From assembly GCA_903893625.1 (NCBI GenBank), contig CAITND010000095.1, forward strand, positions 1 through 64,000: a stretch of DNA of 64,000 bases, in the 5' to 3' direction. The number at the start of each line of letters is the position of its first letter. Position 1 is the stretch's first letter. The notes beneath the pieces are model-generated. The model saw only the letters and a list, made by a program, of their open reading frames with translations, did no database searches and had not been told where the DNA came from. Below, in pieces: positions 37,878-46,879 of this stretch. Source of the DNA: an uncultured Oscillatoriales cyanobacterium. GTDB taxonomy: Bacteria > Cyanobacteriota > Cyanobacteriia > Cyanobacteriales > Microcoleaceae. The position numbers and the translations under genes are program-made.

Positions 37878-38984
37878 ATGCCTTCTCTCGAAGAAATCAT
37901 TGATGAAAAAATTGGTGAAGTTCGTACAGAATCGCTAGATTTAAGTTTTGGTGAAATTGTTAACTTACACGCGGACAATGAACTGATCATTCAACCGGAA
38001 TATCAACGTTTATTTAGATGGAGTGATGTGCAAAAGTCCAGATTAATAGAATCTATTCTTTTAGAACTACCTATTCCACAAATTTTTGTAATAGAAAATT
38101 CAGACGGTGTACTAGAATTAATTGATGGGTTGCAAAGAGTGAGTTCCGTGATTCAATTTATTGATTCTTCAGCATTAAAAGACAAAGACGATGAACCTTT
38201 ACTTCCTCTAAAATTGCAAGGTTGTGATTTAGTTAAACAATTAGACAATAAAGTATTTAATGATCTATCTTTAACGCTTAAACTAAGAATCAAAAGATCA
38301 TCAATCAGAACTGTGATTATTAAAAGACAAAGTAAATCTTTTTTAAGATATAATATGTTTAAAAGGTTAAACACAGGCGGTGCTAGTTTAGAACCTCAGG
38401 AGATTCGCAATTGTTCAGCAAGAATGGTGGGAGAAAAAGGGATTAAGTTTTATGAGTTTTTAAAGCAAAAAGCATCTAATCCTAATTTTATAAAATGTAT
38501 AGAAACTTTGCCAAAAGAAGATAAAGATAAAAAGGCTGATGAAGAATTAGTATTAAGGTTTTTTGCCGCTAAAAATGATCAAGATTCATTTAGGGGAAGT
38601 GTAACAGACTGGCTGGATATTTATATGGAGAAAATACTTTTAGAAGAAGTAAATTTTGATTATCAAACTGAAGAAAATCAATTTGATAAATTATTTGAGA
38701 TGCTTGAAAGAACACTAGGTGAAAATGCTTTTGTAATTTACAAAGATAATCAACCTAAAGGAAACTTAAAACCTGCTTACTATGAAGCAATTACAGTAGG
38801 TACTTGTAATGCTTTAGATAAGTTGGTAAATATTTCTGATAAACAAATCAAACAACAAATTATTGAAACAGTTCAAAGTAATACGTTTAAGCAGTATACT
38901 GGTTCAGGAGCCAATAAAAAAAGTTGGCTTAAAAATAGAATTAATACTATTGAAAACGCTTTACTAGAACTAACTCAAAAGTAA
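37878..38984 (+). CDS. DUF262-domain protein (ParB/Srx-fold, GmrSD/DpdB-like)
   Basis: 368 residues with AAGGAG ribosome binding site 11 nt before ATG. Seen: PEYQRLFRW (40-48) and IDGLQR (82-87), the P-x-Y-Q-R...W and DGxQR motifs of DUF262 that bind NTP in GmrSD-type modification-dependent nucleases and in ParB-like proteins of DNA-modification clusters. The C-terminal half is helical, Lys-rich, without an HNH (DUF1524) domain, so it is not a full GmrSD. Its place between a DpdA-like enzyme and a HEPN protein suggests ATP-dependent partner of base insertion or of an effector. The stop overlaps the next start by 1 nt (TAATG). Confidence 0.7.
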   Translation: MPSLEEIIDEKIGEVRTESLDLSFGEIVNLHADNELIIQPEYQRLFRWSDVQKSRLIESILLELPIPQIFVIENSDGVLELIDGLQRVSSVIQFIDSSALKDKDDEPLLPLKLQGCDLVKQLDNKVFNDLSLTLKLRIKRSSIRTVIIKRQSKSFLRYNMFKRLNTGGASLEPQEIRNCSARMVGEKGIKFYEFLKQKASNPNFIKCIETLPKEDKDKKADEELVLRFFAAKNDQDSFRGSVTDWLDIYMEKILLEEVNFDYQTEENQFDKLFEMLERTLGENAFVIYKDNQPKGNLKPAYYEAITVGTCNALDKLVNISDKQIKQQIIETVQSNTFKQYTGSGANKKSWLKNRINTIENALLELTQK

Positions 38985-39625
38985 TGAATAATTGGTCTCA
39001 AGAACTAGAAAATGATTTAAGGTGGCGAGAAGCTGAACTTATATCACTCAAGTTACAGGTTATAAAAACTGCTAAAGATTCTACTCCATATCAAGTTCTT
39101 CTACGTGCCCTTTGGGCAATTCTCTATGCACATTATGAAGGTTTCTGTAAATTTGCTTGGAATCTTTACTTACAAGAATTAGAGAAATTAGGTCTTAAGA
39201 GAAAAGAGTGTAGAGATGAACTGGCTAAACTATCTTTACAAAATCAACTCAATCCGTTTAAGCGGAATTTAACAATGGATAGTTTTTGGGAGTTTGGACA
39301 AATAGGTTTTCAAAAAATGTTAGAAGAAAATTTAGATTTTACCCATCAAATCAAGAAAATAGATGATCAATCCAATCTTCATCCTGACTTATTTAAAGAA
39401 AATTCTAGTCAAGTTTGTTTAGGTTATCAGTTAGTTGAAAAACATCAAAGAGAACTCATGATTTTAGTCGATAGACGAAATAAAATTGCTCATGGTAAAA
39501 AGTTGATTATCAAGGATTTACAAGAATATCAAAAATATGAAGATGCTGCTATAGAAGTTATGCACGAATTAGCAATCTCTATCGTTGATTGTTTGGATAG
39601 TCAGTCATATCTGAAAAATCCATAA
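38984..39625 (+). CDS. HEPN-domain protein (MAE_28990/MAE_18760-like)
   Basis: 213 residues, all-helical in appearance. Seen: DRRNKIAHG near the end, containing R165-x4-H170, the HEPN RNase-type motif, and LRALWAILYAHYEGFCKFAWNLY (40-62), which matches MAE_28990-type HEPN domains common in cyanobacterial defence islands. Likely an RNase effector or its controller. ATG overlaps the upstream stop (TAATG), giving translational coupling with the DUF262 gene. The short motif and its genetic linkage are seen; cleavage activity is inferred from the family. Confidence 0.7.
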   Translation: MNNWSQELENDLRWREAELISLKLQVIKTAKDSTPYQVLLRALWAILYAHYEGFCKFAWNLYLQELEKLGLKRKECRDELAKLSLQNQLNPFKRNLTMDSFWEFGQIGFQKMLEENLDFTHQIKKIDDQSNLHPDLFKENSSQVCLGYQLVEKHQRELMILVDRRNKIAHGKKLIIKDLQEYQKYEDAAIEVMHELAISIVDCLDSQSYLKNP

Positions 39626-39696
39626 TTAAAAATTCTATCCTCACCACACCTGACAAGCTGCTATTCTAAACAATAGCCAAAATTTCTATTGTCTTT

Positions 39697-41715
39697 ATGT
39701 GGCGCATCTCTATCCCCAGAGAAATTTCCGTTCTGTGCTCCAAAATTTTATCACCCACGACCCCTAAACGTTATGCAATTCTTGAAGCCTGTTTAATTGG
39801 CTTGGTATCCGGTTTGGCTGCATTTTTATTAAAAGAAGGTGCAGGATGGTTAGGGTCTTGGCGAATTTCTGAATCCTTAAATGCTGCGGTTCCTGCTTGG
39901 ATTTTTCTTCCGGGTGTGGGATTAATTGGCGGTTTATTAACAGGTTTTTTAGTCGAAAGATTAGCGCCAGAAACCGCAGGAAGTGGGATTCCACAAGTTA
40001 AAGCTGCGTTGGCTGGAGAACCCATTTCCCTTGACTTTCGAGTCGCATTTGCTAAACTCATCGGTACGATGTTTACGATGGGTTCTGGATTAACTTTAGG
40101 ACGTCAGGGGCCGACTGTACAAATAGGTGCCGCGTTAGCCGCTTGGATTAGTCGTTGGGTTCCGACTTCCCCGAATTATCGCCGTCAATTAATAGCTTGT
40201 GGTGCCGCCGCCGGATTAGCCGCCGGATTTAATGCACCCATCGCGGGGGTGTTATTTGTAGTCGAAGAACTGCTGCATGATGTGTCAGGAATTACCCTCG
40301 GCCCTGCGATTATTGCCTCTTTTATTGGGGCGGTGGTTTCCCGTTTATTAGGCGGTCAAGAATTCAGTGATAGCCTAACCAAAACAATTATATTACAAAC
40401 GGTACAAGATCGATTACTTTATGCCAGAGAAATTCCCTTATTTATTATATTGGGAATTCTAGCCGGAGTTTTAGGAACAATTTTTGGTCGCAGTATTATT
40501 GCGGGTTCAAAATTTAATCGTCGAGTGTTACATTGGGGATTACCTCAACGCATGGCGGTTGCAGGTTTATTATCAGGTTTAGTGGTATCTTTACTGCCTC
40601 TTTCCTTTAGAAATAATACCGGAATTCGAGAATTAATTTTAAGTGGAGAACTGCCCTGGCAAACCAGTGCTTTAGCGTTTACGGCTCATTTTATATTAAC
40701 AGCAATTGCAGCGAGTTCTGGCGCACCAGGGGGATTATTTGCCCCCTCTTTAGTGTTAGGTTCTGCATTAGGTCATTTAGTGGGAAGTTGGGAATCAGAA
40801 TTCATGTTAGGCATTGACCAACCCACAGTTTTTGCCTTTGCCGGAATGGGGGCGTTTTTTTGTGCCGTGGCGCGAACACCGATGACGGCGGTGGTAATTG
40901 TGTTTGAAATTACAACGGATTTTGGGTTGGTGTTACCGTTAATGATTTCTTCCATTGTAGCCTATTTAATTGCAGAAAAAATTGATCCTGAATCTCTCTA
41001 TGATCAGTTATTAAAATTGAGTGGAATTGAACTTAAACCAGACAAACCTATTGATGGGGTATTGGAGAAATTACGGGCGGCTGATGTGATGCAACGAAAT
41101 GTGGAAACCCTGTCGGGTCATTTAACATTAGAACAAGTGATTGAAGCCTTTGCAACCTCCCATCATCGCGGATTTCCTGTGGTTGAAAAGGGCAAATTAG
41201 TGGGAATTATTACCCAAACGGATTTAACCCAAATTAGTAGTCGTCAATTATCCGAGCATACCCCGATTGATCAGTTAATGACAACCCAACCGATTACTGT
41301 TGCTCCTGATGATAATTTAACTCATGTTTTGTATTTATTGGGTCACTATAAACTCAGTCGTTTACCCGTTATTGAACATCATCATTTAATCGGAATTATT
41401 ACTCGCAGTGATATTATTCGCGCCGAATTAGGTCAAATTAGTGGGGAAGCAACCCAAGTGGGGCGACATCATGAACCTTCTTATATTGCCTATCAAACTA
41501 GGGGGCCACAAACGGGAAATGGTCGTTTATTAGTCTCATTATATAACCCTCAAACTGCCCCAACTTTATTAAAAATTGCTGTAGCGATCGCCCAAGAACG
41601 CAATTATGAATTAGAATGTTTAACAGTAATTACAATTCCCTATAGTAAATCTCCCTCAGAAACCTCAGTTCGATTAACAAAAGTCGGCGTTTATTACAAC
41701 AAGCTGAACGTTTAG
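39697..41715 (+). CDS. ClC chloride channel with CBS pair and start of USP domain; truncated by frameshift
   Basis: 672 residues before a premature TAG. ClC channel core (about 25-440) with GSGIPQVKAAL, the filter motif GRQGPTVQIGA and GAPGGLFAPSL; two CBS domains (about 460-580), then the beginning of a universal-stress-protein domain (GNGRLLVSLYNPQTAP). In the frame of 39697, coding becomes nonsense after SVRLTK (41682). Shifting by one base restores SRRLLQQAERLG and continues into the USP region of the next entry. The join is at a run of four A (41679-41682) where five would restore the frame. Together the pieces make 897 residues, the normal size of cyanobacterial ClC-CBS-USP proteins. 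Confidence 0.85.
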   Translation: MWRISIPREISVLCSKILSPTTPKRYAILEACLIGLVSGLAAFLLKEGAGWLGSWRISESLNAAVPAWIFLPGVGLIGGLLTGFLVERLAPETAGSGIPQVKAALAGEPISLDFRVAFAKLIGTMFTMGSGLTLGRQGPTVQIGAALAAWISRWVPTSPNYRRQLIACGAAAGLAAGFNAPIAGVLFVVEELLHDVSGITLGPAIIASFIGAVVSRLLGGQEFSDSLTKTIILQTVQDRLLYAREIPLFIILGILAGVLGTIFGRSIIAGSKFNRRVLHWGLPQRMAVAGLLSGLVVSLLPLSFRNNTGIRELILSGELPWQTSALAFTAHFILTAIAASSGAPGGLFAPSLVLGSALGHLVGSWESEFMLGIDQPTVFAFAGMGAFFCAVARTPMTAVVIVFEITTDFGLVLPLMISSIVAYLIAEKIDPESLYDQLLKLSGIELKPDKPIDGVLEKLRAADVMQRNVETLSGHLTLEQVIEAFATSHHRGFPVVEKGKLVGIITQTDLTQISSRQLSEHTPIDQLMTTQPITVAPDDNLTHVLYLLGHYKLSRLPVIEHHHLIGIITRSDIIRAELGQISGEATQVGRHHEPSYIAYQTRGPQTGNGRLLVSLYNPQTAPTLLKIAVAIAQERNYELECLTVITIPYSKSPSETSVRLTKVGVYYNKLNV

Positions 41716-42389
41716 GGCAACATTTACAGATTTCCGTTCATACTCAAATTCGAGTTGCCCATGATGTCGCCCAAGCGATTTTAGAAACAACTCAAAATGA
41801 ACATATTGATTTATTATTAATGGGTTGGCATGGGGATAAATCAGCCCCAGACATGATTTTTGGCAACGTTATGGATGCGGTCATTCGTCAAGTTTCCTGT
41901 CAAGTTATGTTAGTCAAATGGGCACAAAATCAAATTTCTGATCATCCTCAAACTCAAGGCAATTTAGATATTGCTGCTTGTCCTATTTTGGGTCTGCATC
42001 GTTGGTTAGTTCCCGTGCGAGATACCTTAGAACATTCGGTTTCTGTGCAGCTTTTACCTGCATTAGTTAAGTTGAGTTTTTCTCCTCAAATTCGTCTTTT
42101 TCGGGTGGTAAAAACGGAGATTTCTGAACAGGAAATTAGAGACTTTAAGCAAGCTTCAGAACAGTTAAGTTATCGTTTAAATACGGAGGTTATTTTTAAC
42201 AGTGTTTGTTCTAATTCCGTATCAGAAGCCGTTATTGATTTGGCTGATAAAGATCAATGTGATGTGATTCTATTAGGGGCAAGTCGAGAAGGAATGTTAC
42301 GACAAGTAATACAGGGAAATATCCCAGAAGCGATCGCTAAAAATTGTCACTGTACGGTGATTTTAGTGCGACCTGCTATTCAGAAATAA
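41684..42389 (+). pseudogene. 3' part of the ClC-CBS-USP gene after the frameshift (two USP domains)
   Basis: Continues the channel gene in the +1-shifted frame: rest of the first USP fold (HDVAQAILETTQNEHIDLLLMGWHGDKSAPDMIFG) and a second one (LVPVRDTLEHSVSV to CDVILLGASREGMLRQVIQGNIPEAIAK, with the ATP-loop G-2x-G-9x-G pattern). An internal ATG at 41820 has no ribosome binding site. It may be a genuine lesion, a slippage-dependent fusion, or a sequencing error in an A-run. Confidence 0.8.
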
Positions 42390-42402
42390 TCGATTTAAAC
42401 AA

Positions 42403-42669
42403 TTAAATGGTCATACCACATTCATCGACTAAATAACACATTGCCCGAAACCGTAAACCCATTAATTGCTCATAAAAAGGATTGAGTTTGCACAGGGGAG
42501 GAATATGCAAAATTGTATATCCAAATAGTTTGATATCCCGTGCAAAGGGACATTGCGCTGGAATTACCCGATATAAAAATAGGGCCACATCAGGATTATG
42601 AATTTCCAGATTATCTAACCATTGACGTAGAGGGTTAAGCAGATGAGAAATTAGGTTACGCATAGACAT
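42403..42669 (-). CDS. Mo-dependent nitrogenase C-terminal domain (Mo-nitro_C) protein
   Basis: 88 residues, single domain. Seen: LNPLRQWLDNLEIHNPDVALFLYRVIPAQCPFARDIKLFG and CKLNPFYEQLMGLRFRAMCYLVDECG. The domain is small and all-helical and occurs in nearly all cyanobacteria, diazotrophic or not; its function is not established and it is not evidence for nitrogen fixation here. Convergent with the channel gene, 13 bp apart. Confidence 0.85.
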   Translation of the reverse strand: MSMRNLISHLLNPLRQWLDNLEIHNPDVALFLYRVIPAQCPFARDIKLFGYTILHIPPLCKLNPFYEQLMGLRFRAMCYLVDECGMTI

Positions 42670-42876
42670 CTCAACTCATTTAGGGACAATTCAACCGTGT
42701 TATTTTCGGTTTCCTAGTTTCTACTTTACAAATCTCAATCAATAATTGGGTAAAGGATTTGAAAAGAGTTGATCGAAAATTATAAAAACTTTGTAAAGAT
42801 ACAAAATTTGTATTCTAAACTACAATTTAATCTTCTCAGAAATCGGGTTTCTATTAGAGCCATAAATTATCTAAAC

Positions 42877-45198
42877 CTATTTATTAGTATTAACGACTGA
42901 AAAACCTCGATGATAGGGTTTTTTCTCGGCTTGTTGCACTTGAAATTGAACGCTATCCTGTTGAGTTCCCTGTTTAACTGTTAACGTCCATTGTCCCGGT
43001 TGCAATTGCCAAAACAGAGAATTAGCAGACTGAACATTGATTTTTTTCCCATTTAACCACCATTCCACAGACTGTTGAGATGGGTTAGTAATTTTAAATT
43101 CCAATTTAGAAGTGTCTCCCGAATAAATCACAAAATAATCATCAGCTTGAGGAGAAATAATTGTTAACTGATTTTGCGTTAATTGGGGATGAGATTGACG
43201 AGATAACCATTCATTATATTCAGAATTTAAGACTAATTGAGGAGATTTTTGATGATATTCAGCAATGGCTTTATGATCAAAATATTCTAATACAATGCCT
43301 CCCGAACAATCTGCCGTCGGACGTAACCCTGTTGTTGCACAAATCGGTAACTCAACTAACCCTTCCGGCTTGGGAAAATTGGCAGGTTCTTTCGTTTCAT
43401 GTAAATGCAATAAAATTCGATTCCATAAGGGTGCTGCACCCGTTACCCCAGAGACATTTTGCATCCCTTGACCGTCAAAATTTCCCACCCAAGTTGCTAC
43501 GGTATAATCTGTTGTAAAACCCACCGTCCAAGTATCTCGATAATTAGAAGAAGTTCCCGTTTTAACTGCTACGGGGAAGGGTAAATTTAACACAGAATCA
43601 ATCCCAAAAGAATGAGATCTGGCATGGGCATCACTTAACATATTGGTGATTAATTGCCAGGTTACAGCAGTATCAATAGACTGTAAATTCTTATTCAGAG
43701 ACTTTGTTTCACTCAGCATCACATTAGGAGCAATAATTTTACCCTGATTTGCCATAATTAAATAAGCTTGAGCTAATTCCCATAAGCTGACTTCTCCACT
43801 TCCTAATGTTAATCCTAAACCATAATAATCAGGAGAATGAGTTAAATGTTTAAATCCTAACTGTTTTAACCGTTCTAAAAATACGGGAACAGTGACTTTT
43901 TCTAATACTTTCACCGCCGGAACATTTAACGAATTTGCTAACGCGATCCGCACCCGCACTGGGCCTAAAAAGGTTTCGCTGTAGTCCGTTGGACTGTAGA
44001 GTTTTGCCCCAGGAATGGCATAATAAGTGGGAACATCTGCTAAGATTGTATTCGGTTGAATCACTCCTTCTGCTAAGGCTAATTCATATAAAAAGGGTTT
44101 TAAAGTTGATCCGGGTTGTCGTAGAGCTTGAACGCCATCATTTCGCCCCAATTGATCGCTATTAAAATAATCGGGAGAACCCACATAAGCTAATACTTCT
44201 CCAGTATGATTATCAATCACTAAAGCCGCCGCATGATGAACATTATGGTCTTTTAAACTGGTAATAATTTGTTCAACTTGCGCTTCAACAAATTGTTGTA
44301 ACGGGCGATCAATTGTGGTTTTGATTTGATGGGTTGCCTTCCTATCTTGGGTAAGAGGGATCGAATTTGTTAACTGTTCGGTTAGCCAAAATAGAAAATG
44401 GGGCGCGGCAATAATTCCTTGTTGTTGGGGTTGGAATGCTAACGTTTCTTGATAGGCGTGTTCTGATTGAATAGTAGTAATATATCCATCTGCAACCATA
44501 CGCTTTAAGACATAATTTTGACGTTGTTTTAAAGCTGATAAATTATGGTATGGATTTAAGTCTGTGGGGTCATTGGGAAGGGCTGCTAATAGACTGGCTT
44601 GGGCTAAATTTAACTCTGATGCTGAGGTATTAAAATAGGTTTTTGCAGCAGCTTCAACGCCATACAAATTCCCCCCCATCGGTAAACGATTAATATAAGC
44701 TTCTAATATTTGCTGTTTATTCATTCCGGCGGTCAGTCGCCATGATAACCAAATTTCGCCAAATTTATTCGGTAATGTTCGGGGTGCAGGTTCTAATAAT
44801 CTGGCGAATTGCATCGTAATAGTAGACGCACCACTAACAATTTGTTTAGCTTGAAAGGCTTCTAAAATAGAACGAGTCAGGGCAACGGAATCAACTGCTC
44901 CGTGTTGATAATAGCGTTTATCTTCGGCGGCAATAATTCCTTGAATAAAATGGGGTGAAATTTGACTTAAAGGCACAATTGCAGTATGATCTTGATTAGA
45001 ACTTAGAATCGTTCCTAATGGTAAATGATTGCGATCGCTAAATTCAAAGGCAACATCTTTTTGTTGAATATCTTCTGCATGAATCGGGGCAAAATAAGGA
45101 AGCGATCGCACCATTCCCCCGAAACAGAATATTAATAGAATTGTTCGGATCGCCCGATGGCGAAAACAAGACAAAATTTGGGGTGGAATTCTGTTCAT
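42877..45198 (-). CDS. pbpC: Penicillin-binding protein 1C (bifunctional glycosyltransferase/transpeptidase)
   Basis: 773 residues. N-terminal anchor (about 18-36), glycosyltransferase GT51 with EDKRYYQHGAVD (E92) and ASTITMQFARLL, transpeptidase with STLK (364-367) and KTGTS (about 540), then the PBP1C-specific C-terminal domain (about 670-773) of Ig-like form. Polymerises and crosslinks peptidoglycan outside the plasma membrane. No alpha-2-macroglobulin gene, its frequent partner, is next to it. Many HIP1 sites nearby show a native region. Confidence 0.92.
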   Translation of the reverse strand: MNRIPPQILSCFRHRAIRTILLIFCFGGMVRSLPYFAPIHAEDIQQKDVAFEFSDRNHLPLGTILSSNQDHTAIVPLSQISPHFIQGIIAAEDKRYYQHGAVDSVALTRSILEAFQAKQIVSGASTITMQFARLLEPAPRTLPNKFGEIWLSWRLTAGMNKQQILEAYINRLPMGGNLYGVEAAAKTYFNTSASELNLAQASLLAALPNDPTDLNPYHNLSALKQRQNYVLKRMVADGYITTIQSEHAYQETLAFQPQQQGIIAAPHFLFWLTEQLTNSIPLTQDRKATHQIKTTIDRPLQQFVEAQVEQIITSLKDHNVHHAAALVIDNHTGEVLAYVGSPDYFNSDQLGRNDGVQALRQPGSTLKPFLYELALAEGVIQPNTILADVPTYYAIPGAKLYSPTDYSETFLGPVRVRIALANSLNVPAVKVLEKVTVPVFLERLKQLGFKHLTHSPDYYGLGLTLGSGEVSLWELAQAYLIMANQGKIIAPNVMLSETKSLNKNLQSIDTAVTWQLITNMLSDAHARSHSFGIDSVLNLPFPVAVKTGTSSNYRDTWTVGFTTDYTVATWVGNFDGQGMQNVSGVTGAAPLWNRILLHLHETKEPANFPKPEGLVELPICATTGLRPTADCSGGIVLEYFDHKAIAEYHQKSPQLVLNSEYNEWLSRQSHPQLTQNQLTIISPQADDYFVIYSGDTSKLEFKITNPSQQSVEWWLNGKKINVQSANSLFWQLQPGQWTLTVKQGTQQDSVQFQVQQAEKKPYHRGFSVVNTNK

Positions 45199-45313
45199 CT
45201 CTCAGCCTCATTATAGATTGCTATAATTAATATTGGCAGTGTGATCAACTATTAATCTGGAAAATAATCAAAGTCTTAACAACTGACTGAATTGTTTTAC
45301 ACCTTAATAGTAA

Positions 45314-46879
45314 CTATTTACGGATGAATAGCCTACCAAAAATCTTATTCCACAATTTAGTGAGTTTAATTAATAGCTTATCATCAAAAAATCTCATTTT
45401 AACTCGATCCAAACTTTTTTGTATCATCTGAGTATGAGGATGATCTACACCTAATTGATATTTACAGATTTCTAACGATTGTAAATACAAAGATTCTGCT
45501 TCACTATAACGTCCTTGAGATTGGTAGAGATATGCCAGATTATTCAAACTGTTAGCAACATCAGGGTGTTCATCTCCTAACAGTTTTTTTCTCAGTTCTA
45601 ACGATTGTAAATACAAAGGTTCTGCTTCACTATAACGTCCTTGAGATTGGTAGAGATATGCCAGATTATTCAAACTGGTAGCGACAGCAGGGTGTTCATC
45701 TCCCAACAGCTTTTTCCTCAGTTCCAAAGATTGTAGATACAGAGGTTCTGCTTCACTATAATGTGCTTGAGAGTCGTAGAGTCCTGCCAGATTATTCAAA
45801 CTGGTAGCAACATTAGGATGTTCATCTCCTAACAGCTTTTTCGTCAGTTCTAACGATTGTAAATACAGAGGTTCTGCTTCACTATAACGTCCTTGATAAT
45901 AGTAGAGATGTGCCAGATTATTCAAACTGGTAGCGACATTAGGGTGTTCATCTCCTAAGAGTTTTTTCGTCAGTTCTAACGATTGTAGATACAAAGGTTC
46001 TGCTTCACTATAACGTCCTTGATAATAGTAGAGATGTGCTAACTCATTCAAGTTTCTTGCAAATTCAATGCTTGCATTAGATGGTTTTTGTAACTCAATC
46101 GCTTTTTGAAAATACTCAATTGCTAAATCTTGTTCTAGCTTGTAATTTTCATACTCTCCTTGTTCATTCCGGCGTTGATAAATTTGTCCGAGTCGTTGAT
46201 ATAAAATAGCTAAACTTGGATCATTTTTTCCTTTTTCCTGTTCAATCTCCTGAATTAACGCTTCTAAATCTTGAATGGGGAGAAAATATTGATCATCTTC
46301 ATCAGCATCGGGGAATTGTTGTTTTAAAATATCTTGAAAAGGCTGTAATTCTCGAAAAGAGATGGCGGTTTTTTGTTTGCATTGAAATCGAAATACTCCT
46401 TTGCGCCAACTCCAAAAATCCGGTGCTTGTTTGCTCAGATTTCGTTCAATTTGGTTCGTTACCCACAAAACAATCGAAAATGGAAACTGTCGTAACGCTT
46501 CCCTTGTCCATTGTAAATAACCGAAAAAAATCTCCTGTTCTGAACGACATCCCTCGGACTTAATCACATAAAGTTGTTCAATTCCTGTCACCGTTATAAC
46601 CGCTTCACCTCCTTGTTGTAAATCAGGTTCTTGCTCTACCAGTTGGGCAATTGCGGCTCTTAAACTCGGTTCTCCCCGTGCTAAAGTTACCCGATAACAG
46701 CGAATATTTGGCGCGAGTTCCTGTTCATACTGTTGAATAATTTTCTCTTGATACTCGCTATAATCACAAACCGCAATTAATAAATTTAAACGCTGTTTAT
46801 TCGCTTCAATAGAAACGATTAAATCATCATAACTATCTTGATTATTCTCAAGGGGTTCAAAATCCGTTTGTAGACTCAT
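45314..46879 (-). CDS. TPR protein with N-terminal STAND-associated domain
   Basis: 521 residues. N-terminal about 205 residues share the pattern of cyanobacterial effector-linked proteins (LNLLIAVCDYSEYQEKIIQQYEQEL, then ARGEPSLRAAIAQLVEQEPDLQ and FGYLQWTREALRQFPF), perhaps an inactive NTPase-like fold. Residues about 215-490 are kinesin light chain-type TPRs of 42 residues (xxAEPLYLQSLELxKKLLGDEHP); the last five are nearly identical. Its ATG overlaps the stop of the P-loop gene by 1 nt (TGATG), so the two form a pair. A sensor or scaffold of the ATPase is likely. Confidence 0.7.
   Translation of the reverse strand: MSLQTDFEPLENNQDSYDDLIVSIEANKQRLNLLIAVCDYSEYQEKIIQQYEQELAPNIRCYRVTLARGEPSLRAAIAQLVEQEPDLQQGGEAVITVTGIEQLYVIKSEGCRSEQEIFFGYLQWTREALRQFPFSIVLWVTNQIERNLSKQAPDFWSWRKGVFRFQCKQKTAISFRELQPFQDILKQQFPDADEDDQYFLPIQDLEALIQEIEQEKGKNDPSLAILYQRLGQIYQRRNEQGEYENYKLEQDLAIEYFQKAIELQKPSNASIEFARNLNELAHLYYYQGRYSEAEPLYLQSLELTKKLLGDEHPNVATSLNNLAHLYYYQGRYSEAEPLYLQSLELTKKLLGDEHPNVATSLNNLAGLYDSQAHYSEAEPLYLQSLELRKKLLGDEHPAVATSLNNLAYLYQSQGRYSEAEPLYLQSLELRKKLLGDEHPDVANSLNNLAYLYQSQGRYSEAESLYLQSLEICKYQLGVDHPHTQMIQKSLDRVKMRFFDDKLLIKLTKLWNKIFGRLFIRK
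45440..46070 (-). repeat. Tandem 126-bp units coding TPRs
   Basis: Five head-to-tail units of exactly 126 bp (42 codons); the string CTATAACGTCCTTGA begins units at 45504, 45630, 45882 and 46008, and a variant at 45756. Near-identity even at third positions means recent duplication or gene conversion. Confidence 0.9.

Noticed and set aside
37878-38984. Complete GmrSD type IV restriction enzyme
   Set aside because: Only the DUF262 part is present; no HNH/DUF1524 motif in the C-terminal half.
42403-42669. Evidence of nitrogen fixation from the Mo-nitro_C protein
   Set aside because: The domain occurs in non-fixing cyanobacteria and no nif genes are present.
45440-46070. Regular repeats suggesting CRISPR
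   Set aside because: Units are 126 bp and wholly coding as TPRs, without spacers; not CRISPR.
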